In this document: one piece after another, positions 1 to 5,090 of the stretch
How the letters are laid out: every line of letters starts with the position of its first letter
How positions within the stretch are numbered: position 1 is the first letter of the stretch
NCBI GenBank assembly: GCA_035551935.1
Contig: DASZMJ010000571.1
Location: 1 to 5,094, forward strand
Reading direction: 5' to 3'
DNA from: DASZMJ01 sp035551935
GTDB lineage: Bacteria > Planctomycetota > Planctomycetia > Isosphaerales > Isosphaeraceae
DNA: 5,094 nucleotides
Position numbers and translations under genes: made by a program
Notes under the pieces: generated by a model
The model's input: the letters and a program-made list of their open reading frames with translations, nothing else
The model's database searches: none
What the model was told of the DNA's origin: nothing

Positions 1-137
1 CAACGACGAGAGGCCCCATCAGTCGCTCGACTATCGGACCCCGGCGGCCGTGTACCGGGGCACGGAGGTCGAAAAGGGCTAACGAGAGAGTAGCGAAGAA
101 TCGTCGATTTTTGGTCTAGCCAATGGGGTCCACCTCA
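1..137 (+). mobile_element. Right end of an IS3-family insertion sequence
   Basis: The segment joins the transposase C-terminus (stop at 80-82) to a short AT-richer tail that ends GGGGTCCACCTCA at 125-137. Read inward from the other strand the end is TGAGGTGGACCCCATTGG, starting with the 5'-TG (3'-CA) typical of IS3-family terminal inverted repeats. About 55 bases between transposase stop and IS end is normal for this family. Just downstream the sequence becomes a DUF4349 coding region that lacks its beginning, which independently supports a junction near 137. The left end and the matching repeat lie outside the window, so the exact boundary (137 give or take a few bases) and any 3-4 bp target duplication cannot be confirmed. 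Confidence 0.65.
2..82 (+). CDS. IS3-family transposase OrfB, C-terminal end (partial)
   Basis: The gene is cut by the window start; the last 26 residues are visible in frame 2 and end at TAA. They begin NDERPHQSLDYRTPAAVY, the signature that closes the rve (DDE) integrase core of IS3-family OrfB proteins (usual form Y-N-x-E-R-P-H-x-x-L-x-Y-x-T-P). In the family this protein cuts and joins the IS ends, usually made as an OrfAB fusion by ribosomal frameshifting. The catalytic DDE residues lie upstream, so whether the copy is active cannot be judged. No stop or frameshift is seen in the visible part. Confidence 0.85.
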   Translation, partial: NDERPHQSLDYRTPAAVYRGTEVEKG

Positions 138-557
138 AAGATCGAGGAGCAGCGGCTCGTCAAGCTGCTGGAGGAGGCCGTCGGCAAGCTCGAGGAGATC
201 CTCAAGGTCGAGGAGCAACTGACCCGCGTCCGCGAGGAGATCGAGCTGATGCAGGGGCAGCTCAACCAGTGGGCCAACCTCGTCGCGCTGTCGACGGTCA
301 CGGTCACGCTCCACGAGCGCAAGCCCTTCGCCCCCCCCGCGCCGGCGGCGCCGACGTTCGCCATGAGGGTCTCCCGCACCTTCCAGGGCTCGCTCGGCCA
401 GTTGATCGAGTTCGGCGAGGGCCTCGTGCTGCTGGTCGTCGCGGTCGCGCCGTGGCTCCCGGTGATCCTGGTCGCGCTGGTCGTCGTGCTCTGGTTCGTC
501 CGCCGCGTCCTCTTCCGCCACCAACCGGGGCCCGGCCGGCGGGCGGACGTCGTGTAA
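123..557 (+). pseudogene. DUF4349 membrane protein, 5'-truncated by the IS insertion
   Basis: The open frame gives 144 residues. Residues 6-57 are a charged amphipathic coiled coil (KIEEQRLVKLLEEA, then EEQLTRVREEIE), followed by the strand VALSTVTVTLHE (54-65), a Pro/Ala-rich linker (67-79) and a strong membrane segment at about 100-125, then a basic tail. This order matches the C-terminal half of DUF4349 proteins, which normally run to about 250-350 residues with a signal or lipoprotein N-terminus and a first half of the domain; both are missing. The only early ATG (123) and codons 1-5 (MGSTS) fall inside the inferred IS end, and no good ribosome binding site precedes it. The frame is intact to its TAA, so a chimeric, signal-less fragment could still be translated, but I read it as a remnant. 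It ends 20 bases before the methyltransferase start and may once have been co-transcribed with it. Confidence 0.72.
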
Positions 558-560
558 TCG

Positions 561-567
561 AGGAGAA
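561..567 (+). promoter_or_regulatory. Ribosome binding site of the methyltransferase gene
   Basis: AGGAGAA starts three bases after the DUF4349 stop codon and sits 10 bases before the ATG at 578. It fixes that ATG as the start, although the open frame extends upstream to 269 through the overlapping DUF4349 coding region. Confidence 0.7.
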
Positions 568-577
568 GCCGATCGCC

Positions 578-1249
578 ATGCTCCCCCGCGTGCTCGAGCC
601 CGAGGCGATGGACACCGCCGAGGAGGCCCGCGACTACGACGCGATGGACCACGCCGCGGTCAACGCGCGGTTCGTCGCCGACTTCCGCGCCCTCCACGGC
701 CCCTGGCGCGGCGGCACGGCGCTCGACGTCGGCACGGGCACCGCCCGCATCCCGATCGAGCTCTGCCGGGTCGAGCCGACGGCGAGGGTCCTCGGCATCG
801 ACCTGGCGGCGCACATGCTCGCGCTCGGCCGGGCCAACGTCGCCGACGCGGGCCTGGAGGATCGCATCCGGCTCGACCTGATCGACGCCAAGGCGTTGCC
901 CGACCAGGGCGAGCGCTTCGAGGCCGTGCTCTCCAACTCGATCGTCCATCACATCCCCGAGCCGGCCGGCGTGCTCGCCGGCATGACCCGGCTGGTGGCG
1001 CCCGGCGGCACGCTCTTCGTCCGCGACCTGGCCCGCCCCCGCGACCGCGACGAGCTCGACCGCCTCGTCGCCACCTACGCCGGCGCCGAATCCCCCTCCG
1101 CCCGCGACCTCTTCGCCGCCTCGCTCCACGCCGCCTTGACCCCCGACGAGGTCCGCGCCCTCGTCGCCGCCCTCGGCCTGCCGCCCGACGGGGTGACGAT
1201 GACCTCGGACCGGCACTGGACGTGGGCGTGGAGGAGGGGGGAGAATTGA
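578..1249 (+). CDS. Class I SAM-dependent methyltransferase
   Basis: The protein has 223 residues with the Rossmann-fold features of class I methyltransferases: motif I LDVGTGTARIPIEL (49-62) for S-adenosylmethionine, the acidic residue ending strand 2 in LGIDLAAHML (Asp75), the motif after it AVLSNSIVHHIPEP (116-129), and APGGTLFVRDL (141-151). The N-terminus MLPRVLEPEAMDTAEEARDY begins at an ATG with a well-placed AGGAGAA. A later ATG at 608 (Met11) has no comparable site. UbiE-like small-molecule methylation is plausible, but nothing in the sequence identifies the substrate. No signal peptide is present, so it should be cytoplasmic. The last three codons (GEN) and the TGA fall inside the left arm of the 1239-1329 palindrome, so the present C-terminus may have been set by that repeat. 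Confidence 0.85.
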   Translation: MLPRVLEPEAMDTAEEARDYDAMDHAAVNARFVADFRALHGPWRGGTALDVGTGTARIPIELCRVEPTARVLGIDLAAHMLALGRANVADAGLEDRIRLDLIDAKALPDQGERFEAVLSNSIVHHIPEPAGVLAGMTRLVAPGGTLFVRDLARPRDRDELDRLVATYAGAESPSARDLFAASLHAALTPDEVRALVAALGLPPDGVTMTSDRHWTWAWRRGEN

Positions 1250-1329
1250 ACCGCAGATGACGCAGATGAAAAGAGAAATAGAAATCGATTTTTTCTTTTC
1301 ATCTGCGTCATCTGCGGTTCAATTCTCCC
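1239..1329. repeat. Perfect 36-bp inverted repeat (palindromic repeat or hairpin)
   Basis: Arms 1239-1274 and 1294-1329 are exact reverse complements over 36 bases. A G-T wobble (1275/1293) and three A-T pairs (1276-1278 with 1290-1292) extend the stem to about 40 pairs around an 11-base loop. Each arm carries a tandem GCAGATGAC/GCAGATGAA motif. The element is far more AT-rich than its surroundings. The core (CCGCAGATGACGCAGATG) resembles a dispersed repeat family I recall from planctomycete and other genomes. A transcript through it would fold into a very stable hairpin that could end or protect the methyltransferase mRNA. There is no T-run after the right arm (the T-rich stretch is in the loop), so it is not a textbook intrinsic terminator. 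No clear target duplication flanks it. Confidence 0.9.
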
Positions 1330-1358
1330 GACCCACACAATAATATGAGGTTCCTCCC

Positions 1359-2264
1359 TTGCCCACCGCAACGGCCCGAGACATCACGTTCCCGTCCGCG
1401 GACGGCACGCCATTGAAGGGGTGGTACTGGCCCGGGGGCGACGCATCGGGGGCGCTCGTGGTGGCCCATGGACTGGGGGAGCACGGGGGCTGCTACCGGC
1501 GGCTGGCCGAGGAGCTGGTCGAGACGGCGGGGGTCGGGGTGCTCGCGTTCGACATGCGCGGGCACGGCCGCAGCCCGGGGCGGCGGGGGGTCGTGCGCGA
1601 CTACGACGAGCTCGTCGCCGACCTCCGCGCGGCGCTCGACTGGACGGCCCGGGTGGTCGCCGGGAGGCCGTTGTTCCTGCTCGGCCATTCCAACGGCGGT
1701 GTCGTCGCCTTGCGGGCCCTGGCCGAGGGTTACGCGGGCCTGTCGGGCCTGGTGCTGTCGAACCCGTCGCTGCGGCTGGCGGTGACGGTGCCGGCCTGGA
1801 AGCTCCGGCTCGGCACCTGGCTGCGGCAGCGAGCCCCCTGGGTCACCTTGTCGGCGGCGCTGCCGGACGAGCACTTGAGCCGCGACCCGGCCGTCAACGC
1901 CGAGCGCCGCCGCGACCCCCTCCGCCATTCGCGGACCTCGGCCCCCTTGTTCTTCGGCATGGTCGAGTCCGGCGCCGACTTGGCCGCGCGGGCCGAGGCG
2001 GTCCGCGTCCCGACCCTCCTGATCCTCGGCGGCGCCGACCCGGTCATCGACCCGAGGGCCTCCGAGGCGTTCTTCGACCGGCTCGGGGCCGGGGACAAGG
2101 CCCTCCTGGTCGAGCCCGAGATGGTCCACGAGCCGCTCCACGACCTCGGCGCCGAGCGGGTCCGGGCGGCCCTGGCGGCCTGGCTCCGGGAACGCATGGA
2201 TGCGGATAATCGAAGACATCTCGATCACGTGCTTGCAAGTCGGCCGGACCCTCAGCCATACTGA
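1359..2264 (+). CDS. Alpha/beta hydrolase, monoacylglycerol lipase/lysophospholipase type (Hydrolase_4, S33-like)
   Basis: The protein has 301 residues. The fold signatures appear in order: VVAHGLGEHGGCY (34-46, the HGxGEH oxyanion-side motif), FDMRGHGRSPGRRG (64-77), the nucleophile elbow LGHSNGG (108-114, Ser111), LILGGADPVID (221-231, Asp227 as acid) and MVHEPLHD (255-262, His257). The Ser-Asp-His triad is complete, so it is probably an active serine hydrolase of the monoacylglycerol lipase/lysophospholipase group acting on an ester lipid; the real substrate is unknown. The start is a TTG with GAGG (1347-1350) eight bases upstream. There is no in-frame ATG until residue 66, and family similarity begins at about residue 8, so the TTG is well supported. 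No signal peptide is seen. The last 20 residues (from about 281) run past the domain and look like an unconserved tail. Confidence 0.88.
   Translation: MPTATARDITFPSADGTPLKGWYWPGGDASGALVVAHGLGEHGGCYRRLAEELVETAGVGVLAFDMRGHGRSPGRRGVVRDYDELVADLRAALDWTARVVAGRPLFLLGHSNGGVVALRALAEGYAGLSGLVLSNPSLRLAVTVPAWKLRLGTWLRQRAPWVTLSAALPDEHLSRDPAVNAERRRDPLRHSRTSAPLFFGMVESGADLAARAEAVRVPTLLILGGADPVIDPRASEAFFDRLGAGDKALLVEPEMVHEPLHDLGAERVRAALAAWLRERMDADNRRHLDHVLASRPDPQPY
2233..2262 (+). promoter_or_regulatory. Weak promoter candidate for the HAF-repeat gene
   Basis: TTGCAA (2233-2238) and CATACT (2257-2262) each match four of six bases of the sigma-70 -35 and -10 boxes, with an 18-base spacer. They lie in an AT-richer patch covering the end of the hydrolase gene. 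A start near 2269 would give a leader of about 70 bases before the ATG at 2340. Planctomycete promoters often depart from this consensus, so this is only a suggestion. Confidence 0.25.
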
Positions 2265-2269
2265 GACGA

Positions 2270-2319
2270 TCGGTTGCAGGCATGTCTCCGCGCGCGGCGC
2301 CATCGAGCCGAGCAACCGA
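2270..2319 (+). other. Inverted repeat in the hydrolase-HAF gap (leader hairpin or terminator)
   Basis: TCGGTTGC (2270-2277) and GCAACCGA (2312-2319) are exact 8-base complements around a 34-base GC-rich interior that can pair further (GGC near 2279 with GCC near 2300 or 2307). It fills most of the 75-base gap. It could be a 5' leader structure of the HAF gene or a terminator of the hydrolase. No T-run follows and no known riboswitch pattern is recognised. Confidence 0.35.
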
Positions 2320-2339
2320 CCTTCGAGGGCGGTCCTCCG

Positions 2340-3485
2340 ATGGCGGCGTCGCCTGTCCGGGGTAGATGGGTCCTACCGATCGTGCTGCTGGTCGCGACCG
2401 CGACGACCACGCCGCCGGCCCGGGGGGACTTCGCGGTCAGCGACCTCGGCACCCTGGGGACCGCCAGCCGTGGCAACGGCATCAACGCCGGTGGCATGGT
2501 CGTCGGCACCTCGGACGTCGGCGGCCAGTTCGGGCCGACGCACGCCTTCCGCGAGGCCCCCAGCGGCGGCATCCAGGACCTCGGCGTCATCTCCGGCTTC
2601 GACTCGAGCTCGGGCACCGGCATCAACATCTATGGGGACGTGGCGGGCACCGCGTTCAACGCCCGGGGCGTCTCGCACGCCTTCCGGATCACCCGCGTCC
2701 ACGGGCCCGAGGACCTCGGGACCTTGCCCGGCGGCTCGTCGAGCTTCGCCACGGCCCTCAACGGCGGCGCCGTCGTCACCGGCGGGGCCACCACGTCCTA
2801 CGGCGCGACCCACGCCTTCCTCGGCGGCGGCCCGGGGATGCTCGTCGACCTCGGCACCCTGCCCGGCGGCGGCTACAGCGTCGGCAACGCCATCAACGAC
2901 GCGGACCTGGTCGCCGGCACCGCCAGCACCTCCTACGGCGCCCTCCACGCCTTCCGATCCGAGCCGGGCCTGCGCGGCCTCCAGGACCTCGGCACCCTGC
3001 CCGGCGGCGACTCCAGCGCCGGCAACGCCATCAACGCCCGCGGCGACGTCGCCGGCGACTCGACCGTCGTCGGCGGCGCCCACCACGCCTTCCTCGCGAC
3101 CGTCGACACCCGGGTCGGCGGCATGATCGACCTCGGCCTCCTGCCGGGAGCCGTCGAGAGCTTCGCCTACGGCCTCAACGACCAGGACGCGGTCGTCGGC
3201 TCGGCCCTGATCGCCGGCGCCGGCGCGCACGCCTTCCTCTGGCGGCCGGGGGGGATGATGCTCGACCTCAACCAGCTCATCCCGGCCGATTCCGGCTGGA
3301 CCCTCCAGGTCGCCACCGGCATCGACGACGACGGCCGGGTCACCGGCTACGGCACCGTCGACGGCCAGGTCCACGCCTTCCGCCTCGACCCCCGACCCAC
3401 CGCCGTCCCCGCGCCCCCGTCGCTCGTCCTGCTCGCCCTCGGCGTGATCGGCGTTACAATTCGATATAAGTCGAAACGTCGCTGA
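2340..3485 (+). CDS. Secreted HAF-repeat protein with PEP-CTERM-like C-terminal tail
   Basis: The protein has 381 residues. An N-terminal signal peptide has basic residues (R7, R9), a hydrophobic core (WVLPIVLLVATA, 10-21) and a likely cut after ARG at 29. The mature part is seven HAF repeats with His-Ala-Phe at 68, 113, 158, 203, 249, 297 and 346, so the period is 45-49 residues. Repeats 3-5 carry the full DLGTLPGG motif (125-132, 170-177, 216-223) and most repeats have xxIN/LN plus VVG/VAG. Seven such units suggest a seven-bladed propeller-like fold (inference). The C-terminus is VPAPPSLVLLALG (356-368), a hydrophobic run and a basic tail RYKSKRR, the layout of exosortase PEP-CTERM sorting signals but with Pro-Ala-Pro for Pro-Glu-Pro. 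The ATG at 2340 has GAGG 11 bases upstream and places the signal peptide at the N-terminus; a TTG at 2274 would add 22 residues lacking signal character. Function is unknown; probably surface or exported. Confidence 0.85.
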   Translation: MAASPVRGRWVLPIVLLVATATTTPPARGDFAVSDLGTLGTASRGNGINAGGMVVGTSDVGGQFGPTHAFREAPSGGIQDLGVISGFDSSSGTGINIYGDVAGTAFNARGVSHAFRITRVHGPEDLGTLPGGSSSFATALNGGAVVTGGATTSYGATHAFLGGGPGMLVDLGTLPGGGYSVGNAINDADLVAGTASTSYGALHAFRSEPGLRGLQDLGTLPGGDSSAGNAINARGDVAGDSTVVGGAHHAFLATVDTRVGGMIDLGLLPGAVESFAYGLNDQDAVVGSALIAGAGAHAFLWRPGGMMLDLNQLIPADSGWTLQVATGIDDDGRVTGYGTVDGQVHAFRLDPRPTAVPAPPSLVLLALGVIGVTIRYKSKRR

Positions 3486-3505
3486 GACCGCGGGGATCGG
3501 CTCAG
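3482..3505. terminator. Shared hairpin between convergent HAF and dprA genes
   Basis: CTGAG (3482-3486) pairs with CTCAG (3501-3505), and CCG (3488-3490) with CGG (3498-3500), giving eight pairs with one bulged A and a seven-base loop. Both stop codons lie in the stem: TGA 3483-3485 on the plus strand and TGA at 3504-3502 on the minus strand. Its place in the 16-base convergent gap fits a bidirectional terminator, but no T-tract follows on either side, so its efficiency is uncertain. Confidence 0.4.
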
Positions 3506-4629
3506 GCGCGGAGGAACTGGTTGCCGGGGACGCGGCGGACGAGCCGGCGCATCTCGAGGACGCTGAGCGTGGCCATCACCTGCGCGGCGGTCAGGCCGGT
3601 GCGGGCGATCAGGGCGTCGATCGGCGTGGGGAGGTCGTCGAGCTGGCCGAGCAGCGACCGCTCGTGGTCCGAGAGGGCGAGTTCGGCCGGGTGTCGGATC
3701 GGCGTCGCCTCGGGGTCGGGCCGGACCTCGCGCACCAGCGGGCCGAGCTCCTCGAGGATGTCGTCGACCGACTCGACCAGCCGCGCCCCGTCGCGCAACA
3801 GGGAATGGCAGCCGCGGCTGGCCAGGCTGTCGACCGGGCCGGGCACGGCGAAGACCTCGCGGCCTTGCTCGACGGCGTGCCGGGCCGTCGACAGCGAGCC
3901 GCTCCTCGGCGATGCCTCGACGACCACGACGCCGAGGCAGAGCCCCGAGACCAGCCGATTCCGCTGCGGGAAGAGGCCCGCCAGGGGCTCCTGGCCCAGC
4001 GGCATCTCGCTCATCACGGCCCCCCGGCCGGCGATCTCCTCGGTGAGTTCCGCGTGCTCCGGCGGATAGACCGTGGCCAGCCCGTTGGCCACCACCGCGA
4101 TCGTCCGGCCCCCCGCCTTGAGCGCCCCCCGGTGCGCCGCCGCGTCGATCCCCCGCGCCAGGCCCGAGACGACCGTGATGCCGACCCGTGCCAGCGACGC
4201 CGCCAGCCGCTCCGCGACCCTCAATCCATACGGCGTACAACGCCTCGACCCCACGATCGCGATCGCCAGGGGGTCCGCCGGCCCGTACTCGCCGAGCACG
4301 TAGAGCAGCGGCGGCGGGTCGGGGATGTCGCCCAATGGCGGCGGATAACCCGGCTCGCCCCGGGCCACGAGCCCGACGCCCAGGTGCCGACACTTCTCGA
4401 TCTCGGCCCCGGCGTCCTGCTCCTTCCGCGCCGCCGCGATCTTCGCCGCCAGCTTCGGCCCGACCCCCGGCACGTCCCTCAAGGCCGCCGTCGACGCCCC
4501 GAGCACCTTGCTCGCGTTGCCGAACCGCTCCAGCAAGGCCCGCGACGTCAACGGCCCGACCCCCGGCACCATCGTCAGGCAGACCAGGTCGCGCAGCCCC
4601 TTCTCCGTCTCCTGATCCGGCTCGGCCAC
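3502..4629 (-). CDS. dprA: DNA-processing protein DprA (Smf)
   Basis: In known systems DprA binds incoming single-stranded DNA in the cytoplasm and loads RecA during natural transformation. The 375 residues match the family in length and order: helix-hairpin-helix region at about 18-68 (VPGVGPLTSRALLERFG, then VPGVGPKLAAKIA), Rossmann-fold DprA core at about 85-295 with IVGSRRCTPYG (125-135), SGLARGIDAAAHRGALKAGG (155-174), YPPEH (188-192), FPQRNRLVSGL (220-230), SGSLSTARHAVEQGREVFAV (243-262), and a C-terminal winged helix at about 318-375 ending VPGNQFLRA. The start is a GTG (4629-4627) with GGGGAGG four bases upstream, right before the family's usual N-terminal helix. The open frame runs upstream to 5061, but that extension crosses intergenic repeats and resembles no DprA. 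No other competence gene is in the window. Confidence 0.95.
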   Translation of the reverse strand: MAEPDQETEKGLRDLVCLTMVPGVGPLTSRALLERFGNASKVLGASTAALRDVPGVGPKLAAKIAAARKEQDAGAEIEKCRHLGVGLVARGEPGYPPPLGDIPDPPPLLYVLGEYGPADPLAIAIVGSRRCTPYGLRVAERLAASLARVGITVVSGLARGIDAAAHRGALKAGGRTIAVVANGLATVYPPEHAELTEEIAGRGAVMSEMPLGQEPLAGLFPQRNRLVSGLCLGVVVVEASPRSGSLSTARHAVEQGREVFAVPGPVDSLASRGCHSLLRDGARLVESVDDILEELGPLVREVRPDPEATPIRHPAELALSDHERSLLGQLDDLPTPIDALIARTGLTAAQVMATLSVLEMRRLVRRVPGNQFLRA

Positions 4630-4633
4630 GTCG

Positions 4634-4640
4634 CCTCCCC
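4634..4640 (-). promoter_or_regulatory. Ribosome binding site of dprA
   Basis: On the minus strand GGGGAGG is followed after four bases (CGAC) by the GTG start. It is the only good site near the start of DprA similarity and decides a 375-residue product over the 519-residue open frame. Confidence 0.6.
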
Positions 4641-4714
4641 GCTTCCGCCCCTCGTCCCCGGTCGCATGCCTGGATGTTATCCCATCCTCGACCCTCCCAC
4701 AAGCCCCGTCCCTT

Positions 4715-4745
4715 CGGAACGAAACCGCTCCGTCGGTTCGTTCCG
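4715..4745. repeat. Hairpin formed by two opposed copies of the GTTCGTT repeat
   Basis: CGGAACGAAACCG (4715-4727) and CGGTTCGTTCCG (4734-4745) are reverse complements except for one extra A, with a six-base loop CTCCGT. The right arm is the first copy of the repeat cluster; the left arm is its only inverted copy. It lies about 90-115 bases upstream of the dprA start, so it may be in the dprA leader or promoter region, but nothing shows a regulatory role. Confidence 0.6.
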
Positions 4746-4941
4746 TGGGCGTGGGGCCGGGCTTCGACTTGGGTTCGTTCCGCGCCGCGACCGACCAATC
4801 CCCAACCCCCTCGAACCAACCTCCATGTTCCTTGCCGACCCCCCGACACCCCCGAAATTGGGTTCGTTTTGGCGGCGCGGCGGCCCGGATTGGGTTCGTT
4901 TTCGGCGCCGGACCCTCGATCTTCAGTTCGTTCCGCGCCGC
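4735..4941. repeat. Cluster of five GTTCGTT-centred intergenic repeats
   Basis: GGTTCGTT occurs exactly at 4735-4742, 4772-4779, 4861-4868 and 4893-4900, with AGTTCGTT at 4925-4932. Spacings are 37, 89, 32 and 32 bases. Two subtypes exist: ATTGGGTTCGTTTT, identical at 4857-4870 and 4889-4902, and GTTCGTTCCGCGCCGC, identical at 4773-4788 and 4926-4941. On the minus strand the copies read as NEP/TNP-like peptides (RNEL, KTNPI, RNEPK), a pattern I recall from spurious planctomycete proteins. With the rest of 4630-4967 this forms the upstream region of dprA. I see no gene, no RNA gene and no convincing promoter there. Confidence 0.75.
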
Positions 4942-4967
4942 CTCGATCCGCCGGCAGACCTCGCCCA

Positions 4968-5090
4968 CAGGGCGAACGCACGTGTTTCGCAAATCCTTGT
5001 CCTGCAAGGATTTGCAATCTAGTGCACGGAATTCAACTAGTCGCAAGTTCTTTGCAGACAAGGATTTGTGAATTAGATGCGTTTGCCCTG
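4968..5090. mobile_element. MITE-like 123-bp palindromic element with 13-bp terminal inverted repeats
   Basis: The ends CAGGGCGAACGCA (4968-4980) and TGCGTTTGCCCTG (5078-5090) are inverted repeats matching at 12 of 13 positions; the mismatch is G-T. The interior is also self-complementary: 4986-5000 with 5058-5072 (15 pairs, one G-T), 5002-5007 with 5052-5057, 5012-5015 with 5043-5046, and CTAGT (5019-5023) with ACTAG (5036-5040), leaving a 12-base loop. The interior is AT-rich against the surrounding GC-rich DNA and has no coding capacity. The nine bases before it are CCTCGCCCA (4959-4967) and the four after it are CCTC, where the window ends, as expected if a 9-bp target duplication is cut off. 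These are the traits of a non-autonomous element moved by a transposase elsewhere. I do not assign an IS family. Confidence 0.7.
4989..5015. repeat. Perfect 11-bp inverted repeat nested in the MITE-like element
   Basis: GCAAATCCTTG (4989-4999) and CAAGGATTTGC (5005-5015) are exact complements with a five-base loop TCCTG. A third copy of the motif, CAAGGATTTG, lies at 5059-5068. The left arm can therefore pair either locally or with the distant copy in the full-length stem. Confidence 0.8.

Noticed and set aside
269..577. Upstream extension of the methyltransferase frame (a 326-residue version)
   Set aside because: It overlaps the DUF4349 coding region in another frame, is arginine/proline-rich shadow sequence, and the ATG at 578 has a good ribosome binding site and family-like N-terminus.
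116..1216. Long minus-strand open frame opposite the DUF4349 and methyltransferase genes
   Set aside because: Gly/Arg/Ala-rich low-complexity translation typical of an antisense shadow in GC-rich DNA; the plus-strand genes have recognisable domains.
1316..1344. Promoter for the hydrolase with AATAAT (1339-1344) as -10 box
   Set aside because: The -10 match is good (5/6), but the base run 17 upstream (GGTTCA) is a poor -35, and a start near 1351 would leave the GAGG ribosome binding site untranscribed.
2373..3374. Minus-strand open frame opposite the HAF gene
   Set aside because: Its repeats mirror the HAF repeats; no domain, signal or plausible start, so it is a shadow.
4676..4702. dprA promoter on the minus strand (TTGTGG, 15 bases, GATAAC)
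   Set aside because: Both boxes are weak and the spacer is too short; not better than chance in this region.
4715..4941. CRISPR array
   Set aside because: Copies are short, in two subtypes, unevenly spaced (32-89 bases), and there are no full-length direct repeats, similar-sized spacers or cas genes.
4968..5090. Structured non-coding RNA or tRNA gene
   Set aside because: The long pairing could suggest an RNA, but terminal inverted repeats and the probable target duplication fit a mobile element better; no cloverleaf or known RNA motif is present.
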